Positions 1 through 7,504 of a stretch of DNA of 23,786 nucleotides are shown here, piece by piece (within the stretch, counting starts at the first letter, position 1; every line of letters begins with the position of its first letter). The stretch comes from an uncultured Geobacteraceae bacterium. Its GTDB lineage: Bacteria; Desulfobacterota; Desulfuromonadia; Geobacterales; Pseudopelobacteraceae. The translations under genes were made by a program, and so were the position numbers. The stretch is from positions 1 through 23,786 of the forward strand of contig CAIRND010000081.1 of assembly GCA_903879825.1 (NCBI GenBank), read 5' to 3'. The notes below the pieces were generated by a model. That model did not search any database. It worked only from the letters and a program-made list of their open reading frames with translations, and had not been told where the DNA came from.

Positions 1-222
1 CTGTTCGCCTGGGTTCGTCATTCCCTGCTCGACACTCCAGATCATTATTTTCACCTGGCTGACCTTGACAGCTATGCCGGAGCTCAGGCCACCGTGGCGG
101 ATGATTTTGCCCGTCCTGAATTGTGGGCGAAGAAGGCGATCCTGAACGTGGCCCGCATTGGTAAATTTTCCAGCGACCGTACTATTCGAGAATACGCCAG
201 GGACATCTGGACCCTGGCCTGA
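1..222 (+). CDS. glgP: Glycogen/alpha-glucan phosphorylase, C-terminal end (partial)
   Basis: The first 73 codons of frame 1 are open and end in TGA at 220-222; the gene begins upstream of the window. The tail reads as the conserved C-terminus of GT35 glycogen phosphorylases: a segment like YFHLADLDSY, then W-KKAILNVARIGKFSSDRTI and a final EYARDIWTL. In this family the GKFSSDRTI block near the end is highly conserved. The enzyme releases glucose-1-phosphate from alpha-1,4-glucan in the cytoplasm using pyridoxal phosphate; the catalytic parts are outside the window. Only 28 bases separate it from the following STAS gene, so the two may be co-transcribed. Glucose-1-phosphate could feed the sugar-nucleotide enzyme encoded further downstream, but that link is inference. 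Confidence 0.85.
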   Translation: MFAWVRHSLLDTPDHYFHLADLDSYAGAQATVADDFARPELWAKKAILNVARIGKFSSDRTIREYARDIWTLA

Positions 223-250
223 CGTTTATCAGCACCAGAAGGAGAACATT

Positions 251-592
251 ATGCAGTTTGAAGAACGACAGGAACAGGATGTACTAATTGTCAGGCCACT
301 CGAGCGACGTCTCGATGCAGCGGTCGCGCAGGAATTCAAGCTGTTCATGGCCGAAAAAGTCCAGGCGGGTCACCGGGTGATCGCTCTTGATTTAGGTGAC
401 GTGGCTTTTGTTGACAGCAGCGGCCTGGGTGGCATTATCTCGCTGTTAAAATCGCTGGGAGACCGTGGTGCGATTGCCGTTTTCGGTGCCGACACCAATG
501 TGCGTTCGCTCTTTCGTTTAACACGGATGGATCGGATCGTGCCAATGGTGGCAACAGTTGAAGAGGCAGTGGCGGAGCTGACCACGGTGTGA
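251..592 (+). CDS. STAS-domain anti-sigma factor antagonist (first copy)
   Basis: A 113-residue protein that is a single STAS domain, the usual size for SpoIIAA/RsbV-type antagonists. It has the hallmark loop FVDSSGLGG, with DSSG at residues 55-58 carrying the serine that a partner kinase phosphorylates in this family. The ATG at 251 is chosen because an AAGGAG-like ribosome site (239-244) precedes it by the right distance; the frame is open back to 158, but that part overlaps glgP and has no STAS similarity. In partner switching, the unphosphorylated antagonist binds an RsbW-like kinase and releases that kinase's target. A second STAS gene lies at 6748 next to an RsbW-like gene, so this copy could share that partner. 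The cognate kinase is inferred. Confidence 0.9.
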   Translation: MQFEERQEQDVLIVRPLERRLDAAVAQEFKLFMAEKVQAGHRVIALDLGDVAFVDSSGLGGIISLLKSLGDRGAIAVFGADTNVRSLFRLTRMDRIVPMVATVEEAVAELTTV

Positions 593-616
593 AAAAATTA
601 AACCTAGAAAAAACAG

Positions 617-750
617 TTAGCCGCAAAAAAGCACAAAAAGCACAAGAAATACTTGGGGTTATTCAATAAGACCCACTAACCAAACGGGTTAAATATTCAC
701 TCACTATAACATCCTGCTTTTTGCGACTTTTGTGCCTTTTTGTGGCTATG
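617..750. repeat. Imperfect inverted repeat flanking an AT-rich core
   Basis: The left arm (about 617-648) reads TAGCCGCAAAAAAGCACAAA. The right arm (about 716-750), reverse-complemented, reads TAGCCACAAAAAGGCACAAA, so the arms match with few differences over roughly 25-30 bases. About 70 bases of AT-rich sequence lie between. Similar A-rich 'GCCACAAAAAGGCACAAA' units recur between genes in many proteobacterial genomes, as I recall; their status as mobile or structural elements is unsettled. The element fills most of the gap between the first STAS gene and the binding-protein gene. Transcribed, it could fold into a long hairpin and partly insulate the downstream operon from glgP-STAS transcription. 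I see no convincing promoter here; TATAAC at 705-710 is a possible -10 without a good -35. Confidence 0.6.
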
Positions 751-791
751 AAGTGCCGTTTCAAAGCAACACTAATACGGGAGATTACCCC

Positions 792-1619
792 ATGAAATAC
801 TTACGTTTTTTTCTTATTTATTTACTCCTGTTGCCGGCTGCCGGCATGGCGAACGCCGAAGATTCCTTTATTATCGGTATTGCGCCGCATACCAGCGCCC
901 GCGTCATTTTAGAGATGTACCAACCGCTGCGCATCTCTATGGAAAAGGCGCTTGGCAGATCGGTTGCCATTGCGACCGCTCCTGATTTTGACACCTTTGC
1001 CCGACGCGGCCTCGCCCAGGAATATGATATCGCCGTCACGACCGGCCATCAGGCGCGGCTGTTCCAGACAGATGCGGCATACACCCCGCTTCTCACCTAC
1101 AAGGCCGATTTTAAGGCGGTGACGATAGTCGCCGCAAAAGGGCCCATAAAAAAAGCCTCCGACCTGAAGGGGAAAGATGTTCTCGGCTTAAGTCAGACCT
1201 CTCTTGTGACGCTGTGGGGTATGCATTGGCTGACAAACAACCGGGTGGGTGCCAATCCTATAAAGTTTGTCAGCGCCTCTGACAGCGTGGCGCAACTGGT
1301 TGCCGCCGGTGATGCCGCCGCAGGCTTTGCTTCCCTGGCAAATTACCAGAAGCTTACACCGGAATTGAAGAGTCAGTTGCGGATACTGGATGAAAGTAAA
1401 TCCATGGCAGGGCGCGTCTATATGTTGAACAAGCGCCACGCCGCACTGCAGCGCAAAATAGACGCGGCGTTGTGGGCTTTTGCGGCGACCGCGGAGGCAA
1501 AAAAATATTTTGACGCCACCATGTTACAGGGATACCGCACGTTGCACCCGAATGAACTGAAGGAGATGGATTCGTACGCCGCTGAGGTAAGAAAATTTCT
1601 CCGTAACAACGCAAAATGA
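792..1619 (+). CDS. PhnD-type periplasmic substrate-binding protein
   Basis: A 275-residue protein with an N-terminal signal peptide (MKYLRFFLIYLLLL, likely cleaved after the AxA-like ANA near residue 23). The body matches the PhnD/SsuA/transferrin family of phosphate/phosphonate-type binding proteins: the opening IIGIAPHTSARV, the helix 'MYQPLRISMEKALGRSV', the 'YDIAVTTGHQARLF' segment, 'ASDLKGKDVLGLSQTSL', and a central hinge region. The ATG at 792 is preferred over an in-frame start at 732, because 792 begins the signal peptide and the earlier codons fall in the repeat. It overlaps the following kinase gene by 4 bases (ATGA) and no ABC permease or ATPase is nearby. It probably acts as a ligand-capturing partner for the kinase sensor domain rather than in uptake. 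The ligand cannot be read from sequence. Confidence 0.85.
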   Translation: MKYLRFFLIYLLLLPAAGMANAEDSFIIGIAPHTSARVILEMYQPLRISMEKALGRSVAIATAPDFDTFARRGLAQEYDIAVTTGHQARLFQTDAAYTPLLTYKADFKAVTIVAAKGPIKKASDLKGKDVLGLSQTSLVTLWGMHWLTNNRVGANPIKFVSASDSVAQLVAAGDAAAGFASLANYQKLTPELKSQLRILDESKSMAGRVYMLNKRHAALQRKIDAALWAFAATAEAKKYFDATMLQGYRTLHPNELKEMDSYAAEVRKFLRNNAK

Positions 1620-4309
1620 AGAGGATCTCACTCCCGCATACCATCCGTGGTCGACTGCTGCTGCTGGCGATAGGCGTAGAACTGCTGATGCTGACGATTC
1701 TGGTTTCTAACAGCCTGCGCCTGCTGCACGGTGCCATGACCAATCAGGCCCGCTCTCAGGCTGAGCAGTATTACCCGGTGCTGGAGGCGGCTCTGACCGC
1801 GCCGTTAGCCCAGCGGGATTACGCCACGGTGCAGGCGATTATTAATGAGAGCCGGACCGCCGGCAAGGTTGATTATATTGTTGTCGTTGATACCGCCGGT
1901 AAACGGGCCGCTTCCAGCGGATGGCCCCTTGACCGGGCGCTCCCCGTACCAAGTAAAGATCTGTTGCTGTTTATGGAGGACAAGGAGCCGCGTTATGACG
2001 TGGTAGTGCCGATTTCCATGCAGAAGCAGCCGCTCGGGACGCTTCACTTCGGCCTCGACCTTTCGCATATCGTCTCTGCCCGGCGTATGCTGCTGGCCCA
2101 GGGATTAAGCATCGCAGCGGTTGAATTGATCCTCTCTTCACTCTTCATGCTGATGATCGGCTATTGGCTGACACGTCACCTGACCTCTCTGACCAGGGCC
2201 AGCCTGGAGGTTGCCGCCGGTAATCTGCCGCCGTCACCGGTGCCGGAAGGAAATGACGATGTGGGACAACTGGGAGTTGCCTTCAACACCATGTCCCGCG
2301 TCATCGCCGAGCGCGTCGCGGAATTGACGGCAGCCAAAGAGGGGGCCGAAGCCAGCGAAAGCCGTTTGCGCGGTATTACTGATTCAGCCATCGATGCGAT
2401 CTTAATGATGGATCCCACCGGCGCCATCACCTATTGGAATCCCGCAGCCGCACAGATTCTGGGGTATTCACCCGAGGAGGCGCTTGGCAAGGATCTCCAC
2501 AACCTGCTGGTTCCTGAACACTACCATGCCGCTTTTCACGCGGCCTTTCCGGAATTCCTCCGTTCCGGCACCGGTAACGCCCTGGGCAGGACACTCGAAC
2601 GTTTCGCCATACGAAAAGATGGCCAGGAGATTGAAGTGGCGTTATCACTGTCACCGGTAAAATTGAATGGTGAGTGGCATGCCGTAGGGATGCTCCGCGA
2701 TATAACCTCGACCAAACTTATGGAACGTTCCCTGCGCAAGCTGTCCACCGCCGTGGAGCATAGCCCCGTTTCAATTATCATCACCGACCGCGCCGGCACG
2801 ATAGAATACGTCAATCCCAAGTTTACCCAACTGACCGGTTATTCCTCCGAGGAGGTTTTGGGGCAGAACCCCCGCATCCTGAAAGGAGGTGAGCAGCCAC
2901 CTGAACTCTATCAGGAGATGTGGCAGACACTTCTTTCCGGACGCGAATGGCGTGGTGAATTCCACAACCGCAATAAAGACGGCAGCATGGTGTGGGAGTT
3001 GGCATCCATATCGCCGATTCGGGACAAAAACGGTGACATCACCAATTTCGTCGGCGTTAAGGAAAATATCGGAGAACAGAAGCGCCTCCAAAAAGAGCTT
3101 ATTGAAGTAGCGTTGCATGACAAGCTGGCTCGGGATCATGCTGAGCAGGCCAGTAAAACCAAGAGTGATTTTCTGGCCAGCATGAGCCATGAAATCCGCA
3201 CTCCGCTTAATGCTATTCTTGGTATGCTCGATATCCTGGTTGAAACCCCGCTGAACAGTGAACAGGCGGAATACCTTTCGGTCGTTTATTCCGCCAGTGA
3301 AACTCTTCAGAGGCTGATTGACGACATTCTGGACCTGTCTAAAATAGAAGCGGGAATGCTCCGGCTTGATTGCGCTCTGTTTAATCTGCCGGACTGTATT
3401 CAGGAATTTATGAACATGATGTCGGTACGGGCATCCCAAAAGAATTTAACTCTCACATCGACACTGGGGCAGGATATTCCCAACTGGCTTGTGGGAGATT
3501 CTTTCCGGCTGCGGCAGATCCTGATTAATCTTGTGGGCAATGCCATAAAATTTACCGGACAGGGGGGCGTCAGCCTGGCGGTTGAACTGGCCGTGACTGA
3601 TGGCAACAACTGTACGGTGAAGTTCTCTATCTGTGACAGCGGCATTGGTATCGCGTCCGGCAAGCTGCACACAATTTTTGAAAATTTCAGTCAGGCGGAC
3701 ACATCCACCACCCGCAATTACGGTGGTTCAGGCCTGGGACTTTCTATTTCGAAGCGACTTGCAGAGATGATGGGGGGAGAGATCAGTGTGGAAAGCACCC
3801 CGGATGTGGGGAGCTGTTTTCATTTCACCTGCCGCTTCGCCATGCCGGTTGAAACACCACCGGAGCATCAGCCTGAAGTTAGTGCAGAAGAAAAACCGAT
3901 ACGATCACTGTCATTGTTGCTGGTTGATGACAACAAGGACAACCGCACCGTGCTGAACGCCTATTTTCGCCGCACCGTTCACCGCGTGGAGACCGCCGTG
4001 AACGGTGAAGAGGCGGTTGCCAAAATAAAAAAAGGTACGTATGATCTGGTGCTGCTGGACATGGAGATGCCGGTCATGGATGGCTACACTGCGGTACGCC
4101 TGGTCCGGGAGTGGGAGCAGGAAAACGGACGGGCACCACTGCCGATTATCGCCCTGACAGCTAATGCGCTTAAGGAAGACAGTCAGAGAAGCCTTGCCGC
4201 CGGCTGCACCGCCCATCTGACAAAACCTATTCACAAGGACAAATTATTGAAAGCAGTTGACGAATATGCCGGAGCAGCGGAAACACAGGAAACAGGAGCT
4301 TTAGCATGA
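1616..4309 (+). CDS. Membrane hybrid sensor histidine kinase (HAMP-PAS-PAS-HisKA-HATPase-REC)
   Basis: An 897-residue inner-membrane kinase. TM1 (about 12-34) and TM2 (about 160-185) enclose a periplasmic sensor of roughly 125 residues. HAMP (about 186-240), PAS (about 248-368) and a second PAS (about 373-495) follow. HisKA carries SMSHEIRTPLN with the predicted phospho-acceptor H525. The ATPase shows an N box (LINLVGNAIKFT), G1 (CDSGIGI) and G2 (GGSGLGLSISK, near 703). A C-terminal receiver has acidic residues near 770, predicted phospho-acceptor D815 and K870. It overlaps the binding-protein gene and the receiver-phosphatase gene by 4 bases each, so all three probably form one signalling unit: ligand protein, kinase, phosphatase. 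No HPt domain is present in it or elsewhere in the window, so transfer from D815 onward is unexplained; direct H525-to-D52 transfer to the next protein is possible. The start has no clear ribosome site and is probably translationally coupled. Confidence 0.95.
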   Translation: MKRISLPHTIRGRLLLLAIGVELLMLTILVSNSLRLLHGAMTNQARSQAEQYYPVLEAALTAPLAQRDYATVQAIINESRTAGKVDYIVVVDTAGKRAASSGWPLDRALPVPSKDLLLFMEDKEPRYDVVVPISMQKQPLGTLHFGLDLSHIVSARRMLLAQGLSIAAVELILSSLFMLMIGYWLTRHLTSLTRASLEVAAGNLPPSPVPEGNDDVGQLGVAFNTMSRVIAERVAELTAAKEGAEASESRLRGITDSAIDAILMMDPTGAITYWNPAAAQILGYSPEEALGKDLHNLLVPEHYHAAFHAAFPEFLRSGTGNALGRTLERFAIRKDGQEIEVALSLSPVKLNGEWHAVGMLRDITSTKLMERSLRKLSTAVEHSPVSIIITDRAGTIEYVNPKFTQLTGYSSEEVLGQNPRILKGGEQPPELYQEMWQTLLSGREWRGEFHNRNKDGSMVWELASISPIRDKNGDITNFVGVKENIGEQKRLQKELIEVALHDKLARDHAEQASKTKSDFLASMSHEIRTPLNAILGMLDILVETPLNSEQAEYLSVVYSASETLQRLIDDILDLSKIEAGMLRLDCALFNLPDCIQEFMNMMSVRASQKNLTLTSTLGQDIPNWLVGDSFRLRQILINLVGNAIKFTGQGGVSLAVELAVTDGNNCTVKFSICDSGIGIASGKLHTIFENFSQADTSTTRNYGGSGLGLSISKRLAEMMGGEISVESTPDVGSCFHFTCRFAMPVETPPEHQPEVSAEEKPIRSLSLLLVDDNKDNRTVLNAYFRRTVHRVETAVNGEEAVAKIKKGTYDLVLLDMEMPVMDGYTAVRLVREWEQENGRAPLPIIALTANALKEDSQRSLAAGCTAHLTKPIHKDKLLKAVDEYAGAAETQETGALA

Positions 4310-5553
4310 TTACCGTTCTCTGCGTAGACGATCAGAAGCATATCACCGATGTCCTCTCACGCTATCTGACAAAATGGGGCTATCTGGTGCTGGTCGCTTC
4401 GGATGGCGAAACCGGCTGGGACATCATCCAGAAAAATCGACCGGAGATCGTTCTGACCGACTGGCTTATGCCTGACCTGGAAGGGCCGGATCTCTGCCGC
4501 AGAGTCCGTTCTGCAGGTTTTCCGGGCTATACCTATATGATTCTGCTTACCGCGAAGAGCGACAAGGAAGATCTGGTGCTTGGAATGGAAGCGGGTGCCG
4601 ACGATTTCATATCCAAACCATTTGAAATCGGAGAGCTGAAAGTTCGACTGAATGCTGCGGCTCGAATGGTTCGTCTTGAACGGCAATTAACCCAGGCCAA
4701 TAGCGAACTGGATGAAAAAAACCTGGCATTAAATGAGATGTATGATTCGGTAAAAATTGACCTGGAAGCGGCAGCCCAGATCCAACTGACCCTGTTACCC
4801 GACAGGAACGTATCGCTGCCCGGCTTTCATTTTGACTGGCTTTTCTCCCCCTCCACATTTATTGCAGGCGATATTTTCAACATCTTCCCGGTTGACTCGA
4901 ATCACCTGAATTTTTATCTGATTGATGTCAGTGGTCACGGCATACCGGCAGCACTGCTTTCGACCACGTTAAGCAGGGTGCTTTCTCCCCAGTCTCATTT
5001 CACCATTAACGGGCCTTTAGGGCAAACCTACTGCGATACCTGTGAAAACAGACAAGATCTGATAGTCTCCCTGAATTCACCTGCACATGTGGCTCTGGCA
5101 TTGAATAAACAATTTATGAGCGATGGCGAGCAGATGCAGTATTTCACCATGTTATACGGCTCCGTGGATCTGCGCGACGGCACAACCACTATTACTCAGG
5201 CGGGTCATCCTTCACCTGTGTACCAGGCTCCGGGTGGAGAAGTCCGGACCATTGGAGGAGGAGGATTTCCCATAGGACTAATTCCCGAAGCCGATTTTGA
5301 GGATGTATCGTTCCGCTTTGAAGCGGGCGGGCGCCTCTATCTTTATTCGGACGGCATTACCGAATGTCGCGGCGCAACCGGTACCATGTTCGGAGAAAAA
5401 GCGCTGCTTGATGTGTTGCGTGCCGGTTGGAATCAGCCGTTACGCGAGGTTATTGATCGTCTCAGAAGCGAACTTGCCGTACATCGTGGCAGTGACAGCT
5501 TTGATGATGACCTTTCTCTTCTCGCCATTGAACGTATGGAGGATCGAATATGA
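4306..5553 (+). CDS. Receiver-PP2C phosphatase, RsbU/SpoIIE type
   Basis: A 415-residue cytoplasmic protein. The receiver (about 1-120) has D8/D9, the predicted phospho-acceptor D52 (VLTDWLMPD) and K104 (FISKPFE). A helical linker (about 120-160) leads to a PPM/PP2C SpoIIE-like phosphatase domain (about 160-410). Metal-binding acidic residues are visible in FIAGDIF (D189), LIDVSGHG (D207) and DSFDDDLSLLAI (400-402). In RsbU/RsbP-type proteins this domain dephosphorylates the serine of a STAS antagonist, and the receiver gates activity. The natural substrates here are the STAS proteins at 251 and 6748. It overlaps both neighbours by 4 bases (ATGA), so production is coupled to the kinase upstream. 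All key catalytic residues appear intact. Function is secure at family level; which STAS it acts on is inferred. Confidence 0.93.
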   Translation: MITVLCVDDQKHITDVLSRYLTKWGYLVLVASDGETGWDIIQKNRPEIVLTDWLMPDLEGPDLCRRVRSAGFPGYTYMILLTAKSDKEDLVLGMEAGADDFISKPFEIGELKVRLNAAARMVRLERQLTQANSELDEKNLALNEMYDSVKIDLEAAAQIQLTLLPDRNVSLPGFHFDWLFSPSTFIAGDIFNIFPVDSNHLNFYLIDVSGHGIPAALLSTTLSRVLSPQSHFTINGPLGQTYCDTCENRQDLIVSLNSPAHVALALNKQFMSDGEQMQYFTMLYGSVDLRDGTTTITQAGHPSPVYQAPGGEVRTIGGGGFPIGLIPEADFEDVSFRFEAGGRLYLYSDGITECRGATGTMFGEKALLDVLRAGWNQPLREVIDRLRSELAVHRGSDSFDDDLSLLAIERMEDRI

Positions 5554-6704
5554 AAGCCATGATTCTGGGGGCCGGCAAAGGTACCCGGGTTCGACCGATT
5601 ACCGGAACTGTCCCCAAGCCGATGATCTGCCTGGCCGGAAAACCGGTGCTGGAATTTATTATTGAGCACCTTGTCTCACAGGGGTTTGACGAGATTGTCA
5701 TAAACACCAGCTATCTCTCGGATGCGATAGAGAGCTATTTCCGTGATGGCAGCCGCTATGGTGCCCGGATTGCGTACTCGTTTGAGGGTGCATTGGTGGA
5801 TGGTGCACTGGAAGGCAGTGCCGTTGGCTCGGCTGGCGGCATGCGCAAAATCCAGGATTTCTCCGGTTTTTTTACCGATACCTTTGCGGTCCTGTGCGGC
5901 GATGCGGTGATCGATCTCGACCTTCGTGAGGCGGTAGCCTTTCATAAGAAAAGCAAGGCGCTGGCGACGATTGTCCTGAAAGAGGTTGATCGTAGCGAAG
6001 TCTCCAGCTATGGCATTGTTGAGGTGGCCGACGATGGCCGTATTGTGCGCTTTCAGGAAAAGCCCCGTCCTGAGGAGGCCATTTCGTGCGTCGCCAACAC
6101 CGGTATTTATCTGTTCGAGCCGGAAATATTCAACTACATCCCGTCCGGGGTTGAATATGATATCGGTTCACAGCTTTTTCCGGCTCTGGTTGCCGCAGGC
6201 GCGCCGCTCTTCGGCGTGACGCTCCCGTTTACCTGGCTGGATATCGGTTCGGTATCATCGTATTGGGATGCCGTGCACCGATTGCTGGCAGGAGAGTTGC
6301 GCGGCTATCGACCGGCCGGTGAAGAGATCGCTCCGGGAGTGTTTGCCGGAGTCAACCTGGCGATGAACCGGGATAATGTCACCATACGGCCACCTGTCGT
6401 TATTGGCGGCAGTGTTGCCATTGGCGATGGCGCAGTAATTATCGGTCCAACCGTGATCGGCCCTGGATCCGTAATTGAAGCGGGGGCGGTAGTTGAAGAG
6501 TGCCTGGTGGATGGCTACACACGCATTAGCGGTATCGCAACGGTGAAGCAGAAAATAATTTTCGGCGGTCACTGCATTACTCCGCAGGGCAATGCCATCA
6601 CGATAGCCGAACATGATATCGGCTGGATTATTGATGACGCCCGCCATAAGCAGGAACTTTCGCCGCTGCAGCAGGCATTGATGGAACTGGCTGAAGGGCT
6701 GTAA
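5550..6704 (+). CDS. Sugar-phosphate nucleotidyltransferase with left-handed beta-helix
   Basis: A 384-residue protein. The N-terminal nucleotidyltransferase domain (about 1-235) begins MKAMILGAGKGTRVRPIT, containing the family's GxGTRxRP signature, followed by PKPM and a GDAVIDLD metal-binding segment near residue 113. The C-terminal part (about 265-345) has hexapeptide-like I-G repeats typical of a left-handed beta-helix. Overall layout matches GDP-mannose or glucose-1-phosphate nucleotidyltransferase families, which make NDP-sugars from sugar-1-phosphate and NTP in the cytoplasm. The exact sugar and base cannot be decided. A strong GGAGG site (5538-5542) precedes the ATG, which overlaps the phosphatase gene's stop by 4 bases. 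Its insertion between the phosphatase and the STAS gene ties the switch and the polysaccharide genes into one transcript. It probably supplies an activated sugar to the glycosyltransferases downstream. Confidence 0.88.
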   Translation: MKAMILGAGKGTRVRPITGTVPKPMICLAGKPVLEFIIEHLVSQGFDEIVINTSYLSDAIESYFRDGSRYGARIAYSFEGALVDGALEGSAVGSAGGMRKIQDFSGFFTDTFAVLCGDAVIDLDLREAVAFHKKSKALATIVLKEVDRSEVSSYGIVEVADDGRIVRFQEKPRPEEAISCVANTGIYLFEPEIFNYIPSGVEYDIGSQLFPALVAAGAPLFGVTLPFTWLDIGSVSSYWDAVHRLLAGELRGYRPAGEEIAPGVFAGVNLAMNRDNVTIRPPVVIGGSVAIGDGAVIIGPTVIGPGSVIEAGAVVEECLVDGYTRISGIATVKQKIIFGGHCITPQGNAITIAEHDIGWIIDDARHKQELSPLQQALMELAEGL

Positions 6705-6747
6705 CAGCAGACAAACCGACGCATAAGATCAAAGGAGATTGCAGACT

Positions 6748-7080
6748 ATGTCCATAACGCATAATCAAGAGGGAGTATTTACGATTGTTTCCATGGCAGG
6801 CCGCTTTGATGCCCTCTGTGCCCGTGAGTTTAAAAGTGTCATCTCGCTGCTGCTGGAAGCGGACAAAAAAAGAATCATCCTCGACATGGCACAGGTGAAT
6901 TTCATCGACAGCTCCGGCATGGGTGCCTTGGTAGGCGGCCTTCGCGGAGTGGCGAAAGAGGGTGGCGAAATCCGCATTGCCGGGCTTATTCCAGAGGTAC
7001 ATACAATTTTTGAGCTTACCCGCCTGCACCGTATCTTCGATATTTATGAAACGACCGCCGCCGCTCTGGCTGCGGGATAG
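6748..7080 (+). CDS. STAS-domain anti-sigma factor antagonist (second copy)
   Basis: A 110-residue single STAS domain. The conserved loop FIDSSGMGAL places DSSG at residues 54-57, with the serine that is phosphorylated in SpoIIAA/RsbV homologues. The ATG at 6748 is chosen: AAAGGAG (6731-6737) sits 10 bases upstream, while the in-frame TTG at 6739 would be almost on top of the ribosome site. It ends only 4 bases before the RsbW-like gene, the classic antagonist-kinase pairing. It shares architecture with the STAS gene at 251 but is clearly diverged from it, so the locus carries two antagonists. By family analogy it is the substrate of the receiver-PP2C phosphatase and the binding partner of the RsbW-like ATPase. 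Confidence 0.93.
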   Translation: MSITHNQEGVFTIVSMAGRFDALCAREFKSVISLLLEADKKRIILDMAQVNFIDSSGMGALVGGLRGVAKEGGEIRIAGLIPEVHTIFELTRLHRIFDIYETTAAALAAG

Positions 7081-7084
7081 AGCC

Positions 7085-7504
7085 ATGAAAGCCAGAACAA
7101 TCGAATTATCAGCCATGTTGGATTCCCTGCGCAGCGGTGCCCTGTTCACTGATGAGGTTATCGGCGAGATACTGGGTGATTCACCGCCACCGCACCTGGG
7201 CTACAATATAGCTCTGGCCGTGAGCGAGGCATTGACCAACGCTATTCGTCATTGCAAGAGCAGCGAAAAAGTTATCCTCGGTTTTTCGTGGGATAGCGAA
7301 CATGTTGTCATCACCGTAGACGACCAAGGCTGTGAATTGCATCTTGAAGACGTGCCGGAGCCTGATTTTGAGGATGCTGCCGAATGTGGCTATGGCCTCT
7401 ATATCATTCGCACCTTGATGGATGACGTAACTCTTGAAAATTTTACCGGCGGGAAACGCCTTACCATGACGAAACGATTAATTGAAGGAAATAAACCCTC
7501 ATGA
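7085..7504 (+). CDS. RsbW-like anti-sigma regulatory factor (GHKL serine kinase)
   Basis: A 139-residue protein with a stand-alone HATPase domain of the RsbW/SpoIIAB class. The N box is visible as SEALTNAIRH (E48, N52), the G1 box as VDDQGCE (D80, G82), and the G2 box as GYGLYIIRTL (102-111). The frame is open upstream, but the start at 7085 fits the family length and the position just after the STAS stop. Such proteins phosphorylate the STAS serine and hold a target, normally a sigma factor, inactive. No sigma factor gene is visible in the window, so the target may be encoded elsewhere or may not be a sigma factor. It overlaps the Wza-type gene by 4 bases (ATGA), which makes direct coupling of the switch to export genes likely. 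Confidence 0.9.
   Translation: MKARTIELSAMLDSLRSGALFTDEVIGEILGDSPPPHLGYNIALAVSEALTNAIRHCKSSEKVILGFSWDSEHVVITVDDQGCELHLEDVPEPDFEDAAECGYGLYIIRTLMDDVTLENFTGGKRLTMTKRLIEGNKPS

Noticed and set aside
158..250. N-terminal extension of the first STAS gene
   Set aside because: It overlaps glgP, lies upstream of a good ribosome site at 239-244, and adds sequence absent from STAS proteins.
2771..3439. Long minus-strand open frame of 222 codons
   Set aside because: It lies wholly antisense to the hybrid kinase PAS and HisKA regions, has no domain resemblance and no ribosome site.
6962..7084. N-terminal extension of the RsbW-like gene
   Set aside because: It overlaps the second STAS gene by over 100 bases and would add non-conserved residues to a family of about 140 residues.
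6628..7149. Minus-strand open frame of 173 codons
   Set aside because: It is antisense to the second STAS gene and the ends of its neighbours; it has no recognisable domain.
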